A DNA stretch of 64,000 nucleotides, taken from the NCBI RefSeq assembly GCF_902805515.1, contig NZ_CADCTE010000101.1, positions 23,896 to 87,895 of the forward strand, written 5' to 3'. This DNA comes from an uncultured Arthrobacter sp. (GTDB taxonomy: Bacteria > Actinomycetota > Actinomycetes > Actinomycetales > Micrococcaceae). The notes beneath the pieces are model-generated. The model was given only the letters and a program-made list of their open reading frames with translations. It was not told the DNA's origin and did not search any database. The position numbers and the translations under genes are program-made. The number at the start of each line of letters is the position of its first letter. The first letter of the stretch is position 1. Below are positions 35,462 through 42,863 of the stretch, piece after piece.

Positions 35462-36282
35462 TCTTCGCTGCCTTTCCAGATCTGCCCGGCGAGCAGCTCA
35501 AGGTCGGCCCGCAGGGCGGTGGCCACCGATCCGAACGCGCGCAGCGGTTGGGATGCGGCCTGGGACTTTGCGAACAGCTCGCGGTCCGGCAGGGCAGGGT
35601 CCAGAACAAGGTCGCCGAACTCTTCGCGGACCTTGTCGATCCAGTAGGTCTGGTCCGAGCGGCCCTTGCGTTCCTTGTTGATGATGACTCCGACGACGCC
35701 GATGTCCTCGTTGAGGTTTTCCTGCACCTCGGCAATGGTTGTGACGATTTCCGCCAGGCCCTCGACGGAGGAGACCCGGGGCTCGGTCACCAGCAGTGCG
35801 TGTGTGGCGGCGGTGAGGGCGTTGACGGTGAGCAGGCCAAGTGAGGGAGGGCAGTCGATCAGGACGATGTCGTATTCATCGGCGACGCCCTTGAGGGCGA
35901 TGCGCAGCCGGTGTTCCCGGGCCATCATGGCGTCGCGTTCCCGTGAGGCGAGGTTCCGTTCCGCGGCGATGACGCTGATGGGCGGGAAGGATTCGCCCTT
36001 GTCGCCGCGGGGCGCCCAGGCCTCCCCTGCCGGGACGACCACGGACGCCGCGTATCCGGGGACGATCTTTTGGTTGTTGTCACCGTCGCCGTACAGCACG
36101 TCATTGAGGGTGAATTCAGCTTCGACACCCAGCGCCGAGGTGGTGTTGCGCTGCGGATCCGCATCGATGACCAGCACCGTCTTGCCCAGTTTCTGGGAGA
36201 AAGCCTCCGCCAGACCAGTGACGACCGTGGTTTTGCCCACTCCGCCCTTCTGATTGCAGACCGCAATGATTCTCGCCGGCAT
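35458..36282 (-). CDS. parA: ParA partition ATPase
   Basis: 274 residues. Deviant Walker A KGGVGKTT at 12-19 (K17 catalytic), Walker A' VLVIDADPQRNTTSAL, and a Walker B-like IVLIDCPPSLG. There is no N-terminal DNA-binding domain, as in type Ib ParA proteins. GGAAGG nine bases before the ATG at 36282 fixes the start; a longer reading would run through non-coding DNA. With parB and the 9-bp repeats it should segregate the plasmid at cell division. Confidence 0.92.
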   Translation of the reverse strand: MPARIIAVCNQKGGVGKTTVVTGLAEAFSQKLGKTVLVIDADPQRNTTSALGVEAEFTLNDVLYGDGDNNQKIVPGYAASVVVPAGEAWAPRGDKGESFPPISVIAAERNLASRERDAMMAREHRLRIALKGVADEYDIVLIDCPPSLGLLTVNALTAATHALLVTEPRVSSVEGLAEIVTTIAEVQENLNEDIGVVGVIINKERKGRSDQTYWIDKVREEFGDLVLDPALPDRELFAKSQAASQPLRAFGSVATALRADLELLAGQIWKGSEE

Positions 36283-37785
36283 CAGCCAGTACCTTCCCTC
36301 GACGCGCGGACAGCTGCACGGCAGGGTCCACTCCCCTGGGTAAGGATGTGATCTCGGTGCCGGCAGGTCCGATTTCCACCTAACCCTATCGTCCCGATAT
36401 GTGTGAGGACCGGCGGCACGCCGCAGCACGGTAACAATGGAACCTTTACTACCGAAGCTTCCAGGACCCACTCCCCCACCTTCCGCAGGCAAAGGAAGTA
36501 TCGGAACCTTTGGAACCAGATGGAAACGCCACCAGCAACCGGTCCTGCCCCGGCGGGGTCCGCCCAGGAGTTCGCAGCCAACAGGGCCGGCAGCAATTCA
36601 GGGGCGGCACATGATCGGGCGGGCCTCCTGCGGGCGTGCAGCGGACCGGCTTCGGGCATTTACAGACCAGCCGCACAGGAAAACAAAACTATTGGTACCA
36701 ATGCTTCCGTTACCGCCGGCCCGAATGGTACCGAACCCGGAGCAGCCCGCCACCGGCCAATACGGCTCCGGGCGTATTGGTAGTAATGGTTCTTTTACTA
36801 CCGCAACTTCTAAAGCGCCTAAAGCTTCCAATACCTCCACAGGCGGGCGGCTCCCACCTGGACATATTGGTACCGATGTTTCCGGAGGGCCCCCCAGGGC
36901 AGATCCAGCGAAGCCACAGGGCAGCGGTGCCGCACCCCGCAGGAGGCTTCACCCGCCGGGGTCCGGGCCAGTGGTACCAATACTTCCGTTGCGTGCACGG
37001 ATTGGTACCATTTTTACTCCGCCCCGTGCGCCCTGCCGGAGCGCTTTTGGAAGTATTGGAAGTTACTGTGCTGGTAACTTCCAATACTTACCTTGGAACC
37101 AATAATGCTATTACTTCCATTACTTCGAGCAGTGCCGTATGAAGGTTTGGAAGTAATGGTACCGATATGCCCGGAAAGAGGACGTAGCCGCAGCAGCCGA
37201 TCGATCCGCGGGCTGCTGCGGAAGGAGCCGCGGCCGGAGGTTCTGCCCACCGGGCCGCCTCGAGCACGTCCAGGCCGGTCACCCTTCAGGGGAGCTCGCC
37301 AATGGTTCCATTACTTCCTTTGCTCACCGCACGTTGTGGCGATGCTGTCCGACCAATTGCCTTGGAAGTATTGGCACTAATGGTTCCAAAACATCTAATA
37401 CTTCCAATGGTCTGCTACCCGGCAGGAACACTTTCCCGGCAGCGGGGGAGTGCAGTGCTCACGCTATGGGGCGAATGCGTCGATCGGAGGTATCGGCTGC
37501 GGTCATTTCCACCCCTGACAGCTGCCAGGGGTGGGCGAGGGGAGGGGGCCGCGGACGGGAGACGGCTTGGAGCAGGCCCTCCCGTCGATGGTGTTCCAGA
37601 CCGCCTTGAGGAGCGCCACGCAGGTCGGGTGGGCGCAGGGACTATATGCCGGCCCGTGCGGACGAACAGGGGAGCGTGCTGTGGCGGGGAGGAGCCTTCA
37701 CACCCTCCTGGATTGGAAGTATGGGTACCATTACCTCCGATCCCGCGCGATGTTCTGTCGGCGCGGCGGAGGCACCGGTTGAGGG
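36283..37785. other. Non-coding 1.5-kb region, partition/replication site
   Basis: Between parA and rep. From 36430 onward it is filled with blocks of 9-bp repeats at strict 9-base spacing (separate entry). Because 9 bases equal three codons, several frames stay open and give Gly/Ser/Thr/Asn-rich low-complexity translations; I do not regard these as genes. Confidence 0.75.
36430..37741. repeat. Array of 9-bp repeats, candidate parS centromere/iterons
   Basis: Units of the type GGAAGTATT, GGTACCAAT and their inverses (ACTTCCAAT) occur in strict 9-base register. Blocks: 36430-36465, 36494-36520, 36694-36711 and 36727-36735, 36779-36841 (seven units), 36869-36886, 36973-36990 and 37004-37012, 37049-37066 and 37077-37130 (six units), 37149-37166, 37304-37321, 37364-37417 (six units), 37715-37741. 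Forward units tend to come first and inverted units later within a block. About 40 units in all. The position upstream of parA matches the parS of type Ib plasmids; proximity to rep also allows an iteron role. Confidence 0.75.
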
Positions 37786-39633
37786 CTAGGGTCTTCGCAT
37801 CGCGAAAGCGGCGTCCGCGAGGGCCCACTCATCGAGTGTTTCGGCGAAACTTTCCCACGGGTAGTCTTCTCCGGGAGCCAGCAGCTGCTGCTGGGCGCTC
37901 ACGAGGTGGCCTGCGAGCCACTGCCGCCACGCTTCCCGCTCAGCCCTGTACTTCAGGACCTGTGCCGCTACGGAGTCCAGAACGCCGAATTGTTCGGCCA
38001 GGAGGGACAGACTGGTGGATCGGGCGATGCTCCAGGCTCCCTGGGATCCGCGTGCCACGAGATTCCACGAGGCCAGGATCTGGAGCGCCTCGGAGACAGC
38101 TGTCCGGCTCATGCCGGTCGCGCTCACCAGCTGGGTTGTCGATAGCACGGTAGGGGAGTGTTCAAGGGCTTCGTACACGAAGGCAGCCGGCAGCCCGAGT
38201 TCGCGAAAGACCGGGCGAAGCGCATGGAGCTTGCCTCTGCGCCACGACACCTCGGCGGCTGCCTCGGTCAGGGATTCCGGGATCGAGAGCGTATAGAGAT
38301 CCCCGTGAGTGCCCCGGCCCGACTCCACCAAGACGATCAGGGGGTCGGGCTCTGTCCGCAGTGACTTCAGGTGACTTGCAACCGTTGTGTGGTCTATCCC
38401 CGAGGCGATGGCCAGGGATCGGACTCCGAATTCGACGTATCTGCTTCCGGTCATGTGCGAGGCCGCCCCAAGCGCGCGCAGGATCATCCGCCGTGCCATT
38501 CCCTCCCTGGTGCGGTACCTGCCTTCGGCCAGGACAAGGGCGTTGCGCCATGTCCGGATGAACCGATGTTCGTTCTGAGCACCGCGCAGGTTTTGCCCCT
38601 GGAGTACCCCCCGCTGTGTAGTTGGCCCGCTAGTGGGGGATATACGGTCATGGTTTTTCCTGGCCGGACGGCTGGCCAAATACGATTCGGCCCGGCGCCA
38701 GTCCCGCCGGAGTGCCCTGTAGCGGTGCGGGGCGCGGTAGCGGGCGTAGAACTGTGCCAGTCCAGGCCACGTGCCTTGCTTCATGCGCCGCTCCACATCT
38801 GTCAGGGACAGTCCTGCCGCGGCCGCCGAGAGCAGCACCGCTTGCCGGGCTTCGGAGGGAGAGTTGTAGCGGGAGGAGTCGTAGTCTCCGGTTGTGGCGG
38901 CGTTGACCATGGCACGGGACATGCCCCGTATGGGGGCGGTAGCTTCGGATCGGCCCGGTTCCGTGCCCGAGGCAAAGTCCTGCTCCAGCCGCAGCGACCT
39001 GACCGCGGCGATCTCGTCGCGCAGGTCGTCACGGAGCTTGAGCCAGATCGTGGCGCTGTTGGGCCGGCGCGCGATGTCGTAGGCCATGGACAGGCTCATT
39101 TCGAGCCGTTGGTGGCCGCCGCGCTTGTGGGGGCTTCCCGGGGTTCTCATGCAGCCGCCGGTGATGTTCTGATGCGGTGTTTTGTCCAGGCTCCGGTACC
39201 TGGTTCCAAGGGCCTCGACCACTTCGCGCGCTTCGTGGAAGGGGACGCGCTCGGCCAGGGGTACATAGACGTGGCAGCCCCCGTTGGGGGAGCGGTCAAC
39301 GATCCAGCGGGCCCCGTGGGAGTAGAGCCAGCTGGTGAGCCGGCGCACGTCGGCGTCCACCCTGTCGATGCCGTCGATGGAGGAGTCGAAGTCAAAGAAC
39401 AGTGCCCGGCAGGTGCCATCCTTGCCGAATATGCGCGGGGCAGCAGGAAGGGTGGGGAGCTCGGCGGTGAGTTCCCGTTCCAGGCGCAGCGGGTAGCTCT
39501 TGCCGCCGTCGCGGGAGACCCGCATGCGGGGTTGTCCAGCCAGAAGCGGAGCCAGTGCTGCCCAGACGGTTGCGGGGTCCGATGAGGGGTCGGCGACTCG
39601 CGGCGCGCCGATCACCCTATTTTCTGGCAGCAC
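37786..39633 (-). CDS. Plasmid replication initiator with primase-like domain
   Basis: 615 residues. The N-terminal region resembles archaeo-eukaryotic primases of plasmid Rep proteins: FFDFDSS with D81/D83 (metal site), NGGCHVYVP with H121, and a long basic segment. The middle and C-terminal parts contain two winged-helix-like stretches (SLAIASGIDHTTVASHLKSL near 400 and TTQLVSATGMSRTAVSEALQIL near 515) that could bind the 9-bp repeats. GTG at 39633 is the outer start; GTG at 39615 overlaps the stop of a leader frame as GTGA and may be the real one. The ribosome site is weak at both, suggesting controlled translation. Confidence 0.8.
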   Translation of the reverse strand: MLPENRVIGAPRVADPSSDPATVWAALAPLLAGQPRMRVSRDGGKSYPLRLERELTAELPTLPAAPRIFGKDGTCRALFFDFDSSIDGIDRVDADVRRLTSWLYSHGARWIVDRSPNGGCHVYVPLAERVPFHEAREVVEALGTRYRSLDKTPHQNITGGCMRTPGSPHKRGGHQRLEMSLSMAYDIARRPNSATIWLKLRDDLRDEIAAVRSLRLEQDFASGTEPGRSEATAPIRGMSRAMVNAATTGDYDSSRYNSPSEARQAVLLSAAAAGLSLTDVERRMKQGTWPGLAQFYARYRAPHRYRALRRDWRRAESYLASRPARKNHDRISPTSGPTTQRGVLQGQNLRGAQNEHRFIRTWRNALVLAEGRYRTREGMARRMILRALGAASHMTGSRYVEFGVRSLAIASGIDHTTVASHLKSLRTEPDPLIVLVESGRGTHGDLYTLSIPESLTEAAAEVSWRRGKLHALRPVFRELGLPAAFVYEALEHSPTVLSTTQLVSATGMSRTAVSEALQILASWNLVARGSQGAWSIARSTSLSLLAEQFGVLDSVAAQVLKYRAEREAWRQWLAGHLVSAQQQLLAPGEDYPWESFAETLDEWALADAAFAMRRP

Positions 39634-39731
39634 CTCATGGCGCTGATGTACGATGGGAGTGTTCCTCTCGTAGGAATGACAAAGAGACCCTCGCGGGGAT
39701 CTTTGAATGGCTCTTCACCTGTAGCCGGCAA
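39612..39731 (-). CDS. Candidate leader peptide coupled to rep
   Basis: A 39-residue frame (TTG at 39731) containing TGEEPFKDPREGLFVIPTRG looks protein-like. Its TGA (39614-39612) overlaps an in-frame GTG of rep (39615-39613) as GTGA. Leader peptides coupled to rep and shut off by antisense RNA are known in several plasmid families. No ribosome site is evident, so this remains tentative. Confidence 0.3.
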   Translation of the reverse strand: MPATGEEPFKDPREGLFVIPTRGTLPSYISAMRCCQKIG

Positions 39732-39793
39732 GCAGTATGGTGATGAGCTAGGACTTTTCAGAAGGGCCCGCCTTGTGCGGGCCTTTCTTTTTG
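39655..39793 (+). ncRNA. Candidate antisense RNA against the rep leader
   Basis: On the plus strand, opposite to rep, are hairpin TTCCT-ctcgt-AGGAA (39662-39676), hairpin AAAGA...TCTTT (39681-39704) and a good intrinsic terminator: GGCCCGC/GCGGGCC stem (39765-39771, 39777-39783) followed by TTTCTTTTT (39784-39792). No plus-strand protein gene is present to use this terminator. The position between the CopG-like gene and rep is where pMV158-type plasmids make RNAII. A strong plus promoter was not found; TACGAT at 39649-39654 is a possible -10. The 5' end is approximate. Confidence 0.4.
39762..39793 (+). terminator. Intrinsic terminator on the plus strand
   Basis: A seven-pair GC stem (39765-39771 with 39777-39783), loop CTTGT, then a nine-base tract with eight Ts. 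It is the clearest factor-independent terminator in the window. It faces away from rep and lies just after the stop of the CopG-like gene on the other strand. Confidence 0.75.
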
Positions 39794-39794
39794 T

Positions 39795-40073
39795 CTAGGA
39801 GGCTAGACGACGCATAGGCACCCTTTCCTGGACCTCGAGGGGAAGTGCCTCTTGCCACTCGAGTGAGCTGAGATCTGCTTGGGCCAGTTTTTCGTGGATG
39901 ATGGCTGCTACGAACTCGCTGACGGTGAGCCCGTTCAGCTTGGCAACATGGGGCAGCAGCTGGGCTTCATCTACTGGAACCCGGGTGCCCACAAAACTAC
40001 GGGGGCCCTTGCTTCGTTGACCGCCTCCGCGGTTACCTGTCGCAGCCATCTTCTTCACTGTCCTTCGATTCAT
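39795..40073 (-). CDS. CopG-like (ribbon-helix-helix) small protein
   Basis: 92 residues. The N-terminus is basic (RRTVKKMAATGNRGGGQR); the middle TRVPVDEAQLLPHVAKLNGL, then TVSEFVAAIIHEKLAQ, reads as a beta-strand and two helices of a ribbon-helix-helix. It is upstream of rep on the same strand, the place of copy-number repressor copG in pMV158-like plasmids. An internal ATG at 40049 is an alternative start. It could also be an orphan antitoxin; no toxin gene adjoins it. Confidence 0.6.
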   Translation of the reverse strand: MNRRTVKKMAATGNRGGGQRSKGPRSFVGTRVPVDEAQLLPHVAKLNGLTVSEFVAAIIHEKLAQADLSSLEWQEALPLEVQERVPMRRLAS

Positions 40074-40186
40074 GTGCCGGTTCCCAGGTCTTCCGGCGGA
40101 CCGGATTCTTCGGACGAACTGGCGCCGTGATGTCGTGAAACAAATGCCGGACCACAGTGTGTGGAGCCTCAGGCGTGGGGGTTGCC

Positions 40187-40264
40187 TTTAACTTTTTCCA
40201 GCTGTGACGAATTTAGCACCGCAACGGCGCCATCTTCGGGAAGGTGTAACTTTTTCAGGTTGTG
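40187..40264. repeat. Paired direct repeats upstream of the CopG-like gene
   Basis: TTTAACTTTTTCCAGCTGTG (from 40187) and TGTAACTTTTTCAGGTTGTG (from 40245) share TAACTTTTTC and a trailing TGTG, and their TAAC motifs start 58 bases apart. Position suggests binding sites for the CopG-like protein or promoter elements. Confidence 0.45.
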
Positions 40265-40342
40265 TTGCGCGGCTGCGGCTCAGCCCGGCGACGCGGCTCT
40301 CGGTAGGAATCATGGCATGCCCGCCACGAGCGACTGGACCAC

Positions 40343-40475
40343 GGAAGTAATGGGGATATTGCCAGTAATGGAACCAATCGTCGGCCCGCGGATCCGGGCC
40401 CGCCGCGGTGGGGCCCGGATCCGCGGAATCTGGCGTGGGCCCTGAAGGGACACCAACGGAAGTATTGGAACCTTT
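40343..40475. repeat. Second group of 9-bp repeats flanking a palindrome
   Basis: GGAAGTAAT, GGGGATATT, GCCAGTAAT, GGAACCAAT in register (40343-40378), then GGAAGTATT, GGAACCTTT (40458-40475). They are the same family as the array at 36430-37741 but on the other side of rep. Confidence 0.7.
40386..40426. repeat. Perfect inverted repeat, 16-bp arms
   Basis: CCGCGGATCCGGGCCC (40386-40401) and its exact complement (40411-40426) around a 9-base loop, placed between two groups of 9-bp repeats. It may be part of the replication origin, a transfer origin or a terminator for the second ParA gene. Confidence 0.65.
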
Positions 40476-40896
40476 TTGCAGGGTGGTTTTTCTTCCGACT
40501 GCAGGCCCGCCGGGGTTGCCGGGCGTTTCGTACTGTGGGCTCTTCCTGCGGCTGCAGGGCGGGCGGCCGGTTGAGGGAGGAAAAAAATATTCACCGCTTG
40601 GGCGTGTCGCGCGTGTTTCTGCGGGCAGTGTCCTGTTTTCGGTGGCGCGGTGCCTTTGGTGGTGTGACGAAGACCCAGGTGCCGGGGTTCAGCAGTGGAC
40701 CGCGCATCCGCGGTCACAGGATGGAAGAAGCGCGGTTCAGGCCGGTTCGGGTGACCGGACGGGTGCGGCCTGGGTCCACAACATGGGACGTCGCTTCGAG
40801 GACAGCCACCGTGTCCGGGGAGATGTGGGCGACGGCTCGAGACGTGGTTGCTCGCATGGTGGATGGACTTGGCGGGGGCGAAGGCTGGAGTGGCCC

Positions 40897-42486
40897 TCAT
40901 GGGGTGTGTTGCGATGTCGTGGTGTCCTGCAGTCCGTGTGCCACGGCGGCGGCCGCGGTGAGCCAGGCGCGCCGCGTGGCCGGTTTCAGGTCGGTGTAGC
41001 GGATTGGTCCGGCTTTCAGGGCCGGATCGTAGGGGACGGTGACGACCCGGCGGACCAGGGGCTCGAATCCTTCCGCGATGCGCTTGGCTTCCCGGATGTC
41101 TTCGGGTTTCCACTGGGAGATGATGACCACCGCATCGCGGGCCAGCCGGGCTGAGCGCTCATCCCGGGCGGCGAGGGTCTGCAGGGTGAGCCTGCCGGCC
41201 TCGGCCCGGTCTTCCATGGTGGTGGTGGCGATGACCAGCTGGTCGGTGTGGCCGATCATGGCCCGCCAGTTTGCGGCCCGGGCGGTGTTCCCGGAGTCCA
41301 TGATGATCATCCGGTAGTACTCGGCGGCCGTGAAGTGCACGGCGTCCACCTCGTGCGCCTGGATTTCGTGGTCTCCCTCGTGATTCTCATCCGAGCGCAG
41401 CACATCGTACTTGTCCCCGGACTGGTGGTGCACATAGCGCGCCATGAGCGCCTGGTGGGCCATGGGAGCGAGGAGTTGGTCCTTGTCGCTGAGCAGGTCC
41501 AGCACGCTGGCGGCGTGTGGTCCCTGTTCGGTGCGCCAGCCCAGGGTGCCCTGGTTTTCGTTGTTGTCCCAGGCCAGGATCCCGCCTCCGCCGTGGCGGG
41601 CGAAGACGGCGGACAGGGCTGCCACGGTGGGGGTTTTGTTGGCTCCGCCCTTGCGGTTGACCACGGCGATGGTGCGCGGCCCTGGCCAGTGCCGGCTGAC
41701 CGCCTCGATGTCTTCCCGTTCGGCGAGCTCCGCGGTTGAGGGGGCCATGGAGATCCCCAGGCGGGTGAGCATGCCGCGCAGGCCCCGGGTGGCCGGACGG
41801 GCCGCGGGCCGGCTGGCGAGGAAGGAGGTGCCCTTCAGCACGCCCCGCGGGGGTTCGCTGGGCGGTGTCGCGGAATCTGTTGGTGGCTCGGACGGATCCG
41901 GTGGTGCCGGCGGCACGGAGTCCGCCCCGGTGGTGGCCGCGGATTCCGGCTCAACGGGTGGCTGATGATCCCGGCCCCCGGTGCCGGCCGGCCCGCCTCT
42001 ACCGGCCGGGGTGTCCGTCTGCGGCGGCTCCACTGCCCGCGGACCCGCGGTCACTGGATGGCCGGTGGTCCCGGCGCCGGGGGGTCGAGCGGCATCGCCG
42101 GTGGGCGCGGCATCGGTGGCGGTGCCGTACGGTGCGCGCTCCGGCCCGCCGGCCGGGGTGGCCGGCGGGTGCATGCGTGCGGGCCGGTGGCGGGTGCGGG
42201 GGACGAAGCTCACCGGGTGCACCGTGCCGTCGGGGTGGATGATGAGCTCTCCGGTGCCGTCGGGGTCTTCGGTGTGTACCCGCAGCGGCCGGCCGAGCAG
42301 GCCGGCCTGTTCGGCGGCCAGTTTGATGGCCCGGTCGGTGAGTGTTTTGGTGCCACCTCCGGTGGTCCCGTCGGCCGGGTTCAGGGGGTGGGAGTTTCCG
42401 GCGATGATCAGTTCGCCGGTGCCGTTCTCCCGCACGATGGCGGTGACTTTGGGGAAGGCCGGAATGTCGTCGGTCTCGGTGCTCAT
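40897..42486 (-). CDS. ParA/MinD-like ATPase with long proline-rich N-terminus
   Basis: 529 residues. Residues 1-100 form a small folded segment (VTAIVRENGTGELIIAGNSH repeated in style at 75-95), 105-215 are Pro/Ala/Thr-rich, and 265-529 are the ATPase. The Walker A is RKGGANKTPT (K284): the usual KGGVGKT has Ala-Asn in place of Val-Gly. ILAWDNNENQGTLGWR is the A' region and YRMIIMDSG the Walker B. AAGGAG precedes the ATG at 42486. This ParA-like type is found on actinobacterial plasmids, often near transfer or secretion genes. It is separate from the parA/parB cassette. Confidence 0.85.
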   Translation of the reverse strand: MSTETDDIPAFPKVTAIVRENGTGELIIAGNSHPLNPADGTTGGGTKTLTDRAIKLAAEQAGLLGRPLRVHTEDPDGTGELIIHPDGTVHPVSFVPRTRHRPARMHPPATPAGGPERAPYGTATDAAPTGDAARPPGAGTTGHPVTAGPRAVEPPQTDTPAGRGGPAGTGGRDHQPPVEPESAATTGADSVPPAPPDPSEPPTDSATPPSEPPRGVLKGTSFLASRPAARPATRGLRGMLTRLGISMAPSTAELAEREDIEAVSRHWPGPRTIAVVNRKGGANKTPTVAALSAVFARHGGGGILAWDNNENQGTLGWRTEQGPHAASVLDLLSDKDQLLAPMAHQALMARYVHHQSGDKYDVLRSDENHEGDHEIQAHEVDAVHFTAAEYYRMIIMDSGNTARAANWRAMIGHTDQLVIATTTMEDRAEAGRLTLQTLAARDERSARLARDAVVIISQWKPEDIREAKRIAEGFEPLVRRVVTVPYDPALKAGPIRYTDLKPATRRAWLTAAAAVAHGLQDTTTSQHTP

Positions 42487-42517
42487 GCGCGGTTCTCCTT
42501 GCCTTTGGCTGCGCGTA

Positions 42518-42799
42518 TCAGGGATGGGGCGGGGCCGGGGTGGTGTCGGTGGGCGGGTGCAGCCGGTTGACCTTCCAGGGGCTTCCCTGGTCCCGGCGCA
42601 GCAGCTGCACGGTGTAGATGCCGATATCGGTGGGCACGGTGGCAATGGCCCCGAACCCGTTGGCCGGGTCTATCTGTAGGGTGGGTTCCCCGGCGGCGGA
42701 GATGGCCGGGACGCCGGGGGCGCAGGAGCCCAGGGCGGCCGCGGCGTCCGGGTCCAGGTCGCTGGCGGCGGTGACGGTCAGGCGTCGGCCCAGTATTTT
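42518..42799 (-). pseudogene. C-terminal remnant of a conserved plasmid gene
   Basis: The minus-strand frame reads LTVTAASDLDPDAAAALGSC, continues with PTLQIDPANGFGAIATVPTD and ends IYTVQLLRRDQGSPWKVNRLHPP. It looks like the end of a secreted or membrane-linked plasmid protein, co-directional with the ParA-type gene. Its start is missing: upstream of about 42800 the sequence changes abruptly to an AT-richer stretch containing AAGTTGACATAA and then a plus-strand nuclease gene. I infer truncation by insertion or recombination. Confidence 0.55.
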
Positions 42800-42863
42800 A
42801 AGTTGACATAAGGTGGGCCATCGGTCGCTCAAAGGGCCGACCAATCACTGCAACAATGGCAGG

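Larger units (their letters stand above)
40074..40896. other. Non-coding region with 9-bp repeats, palindrome and paired direct repeats
   Basis: Between the CopG-like gene and the second ParA gene. It holds two TAACTTTTTC repeats (40189, 40247), four 9-bp units (40343-40378), a perfect 16-bp-arm palindrome (40386-40426) and two more 9-bp units (40458-40475). From 40476 to 40896 I see no gene or repeat. Confidence 0.65.

Noticed and set aside
36437..37142. Open frames rich in Gly, Ser, Thr, Asn across the repeat array
   Set aside because: The 9-bp repeat equals three codons, so it keeps frames open and gives pseudo-repetitive translations; no start with ribosome site and no domain.
36430..37741. 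CRISPR-like array
   Set aside because: Repeats are 9 bp in direct succession without spacers of constant length, and no cas gene is present; a partition or iteron array explains them.
40408..41154. A plus-strand frame over the iteron/palindrome region and ParA2 3' end
   Set aside because: It starts inside the palindrome and then runs antisense to the ParA-type ATPase; composition is not protein-like.
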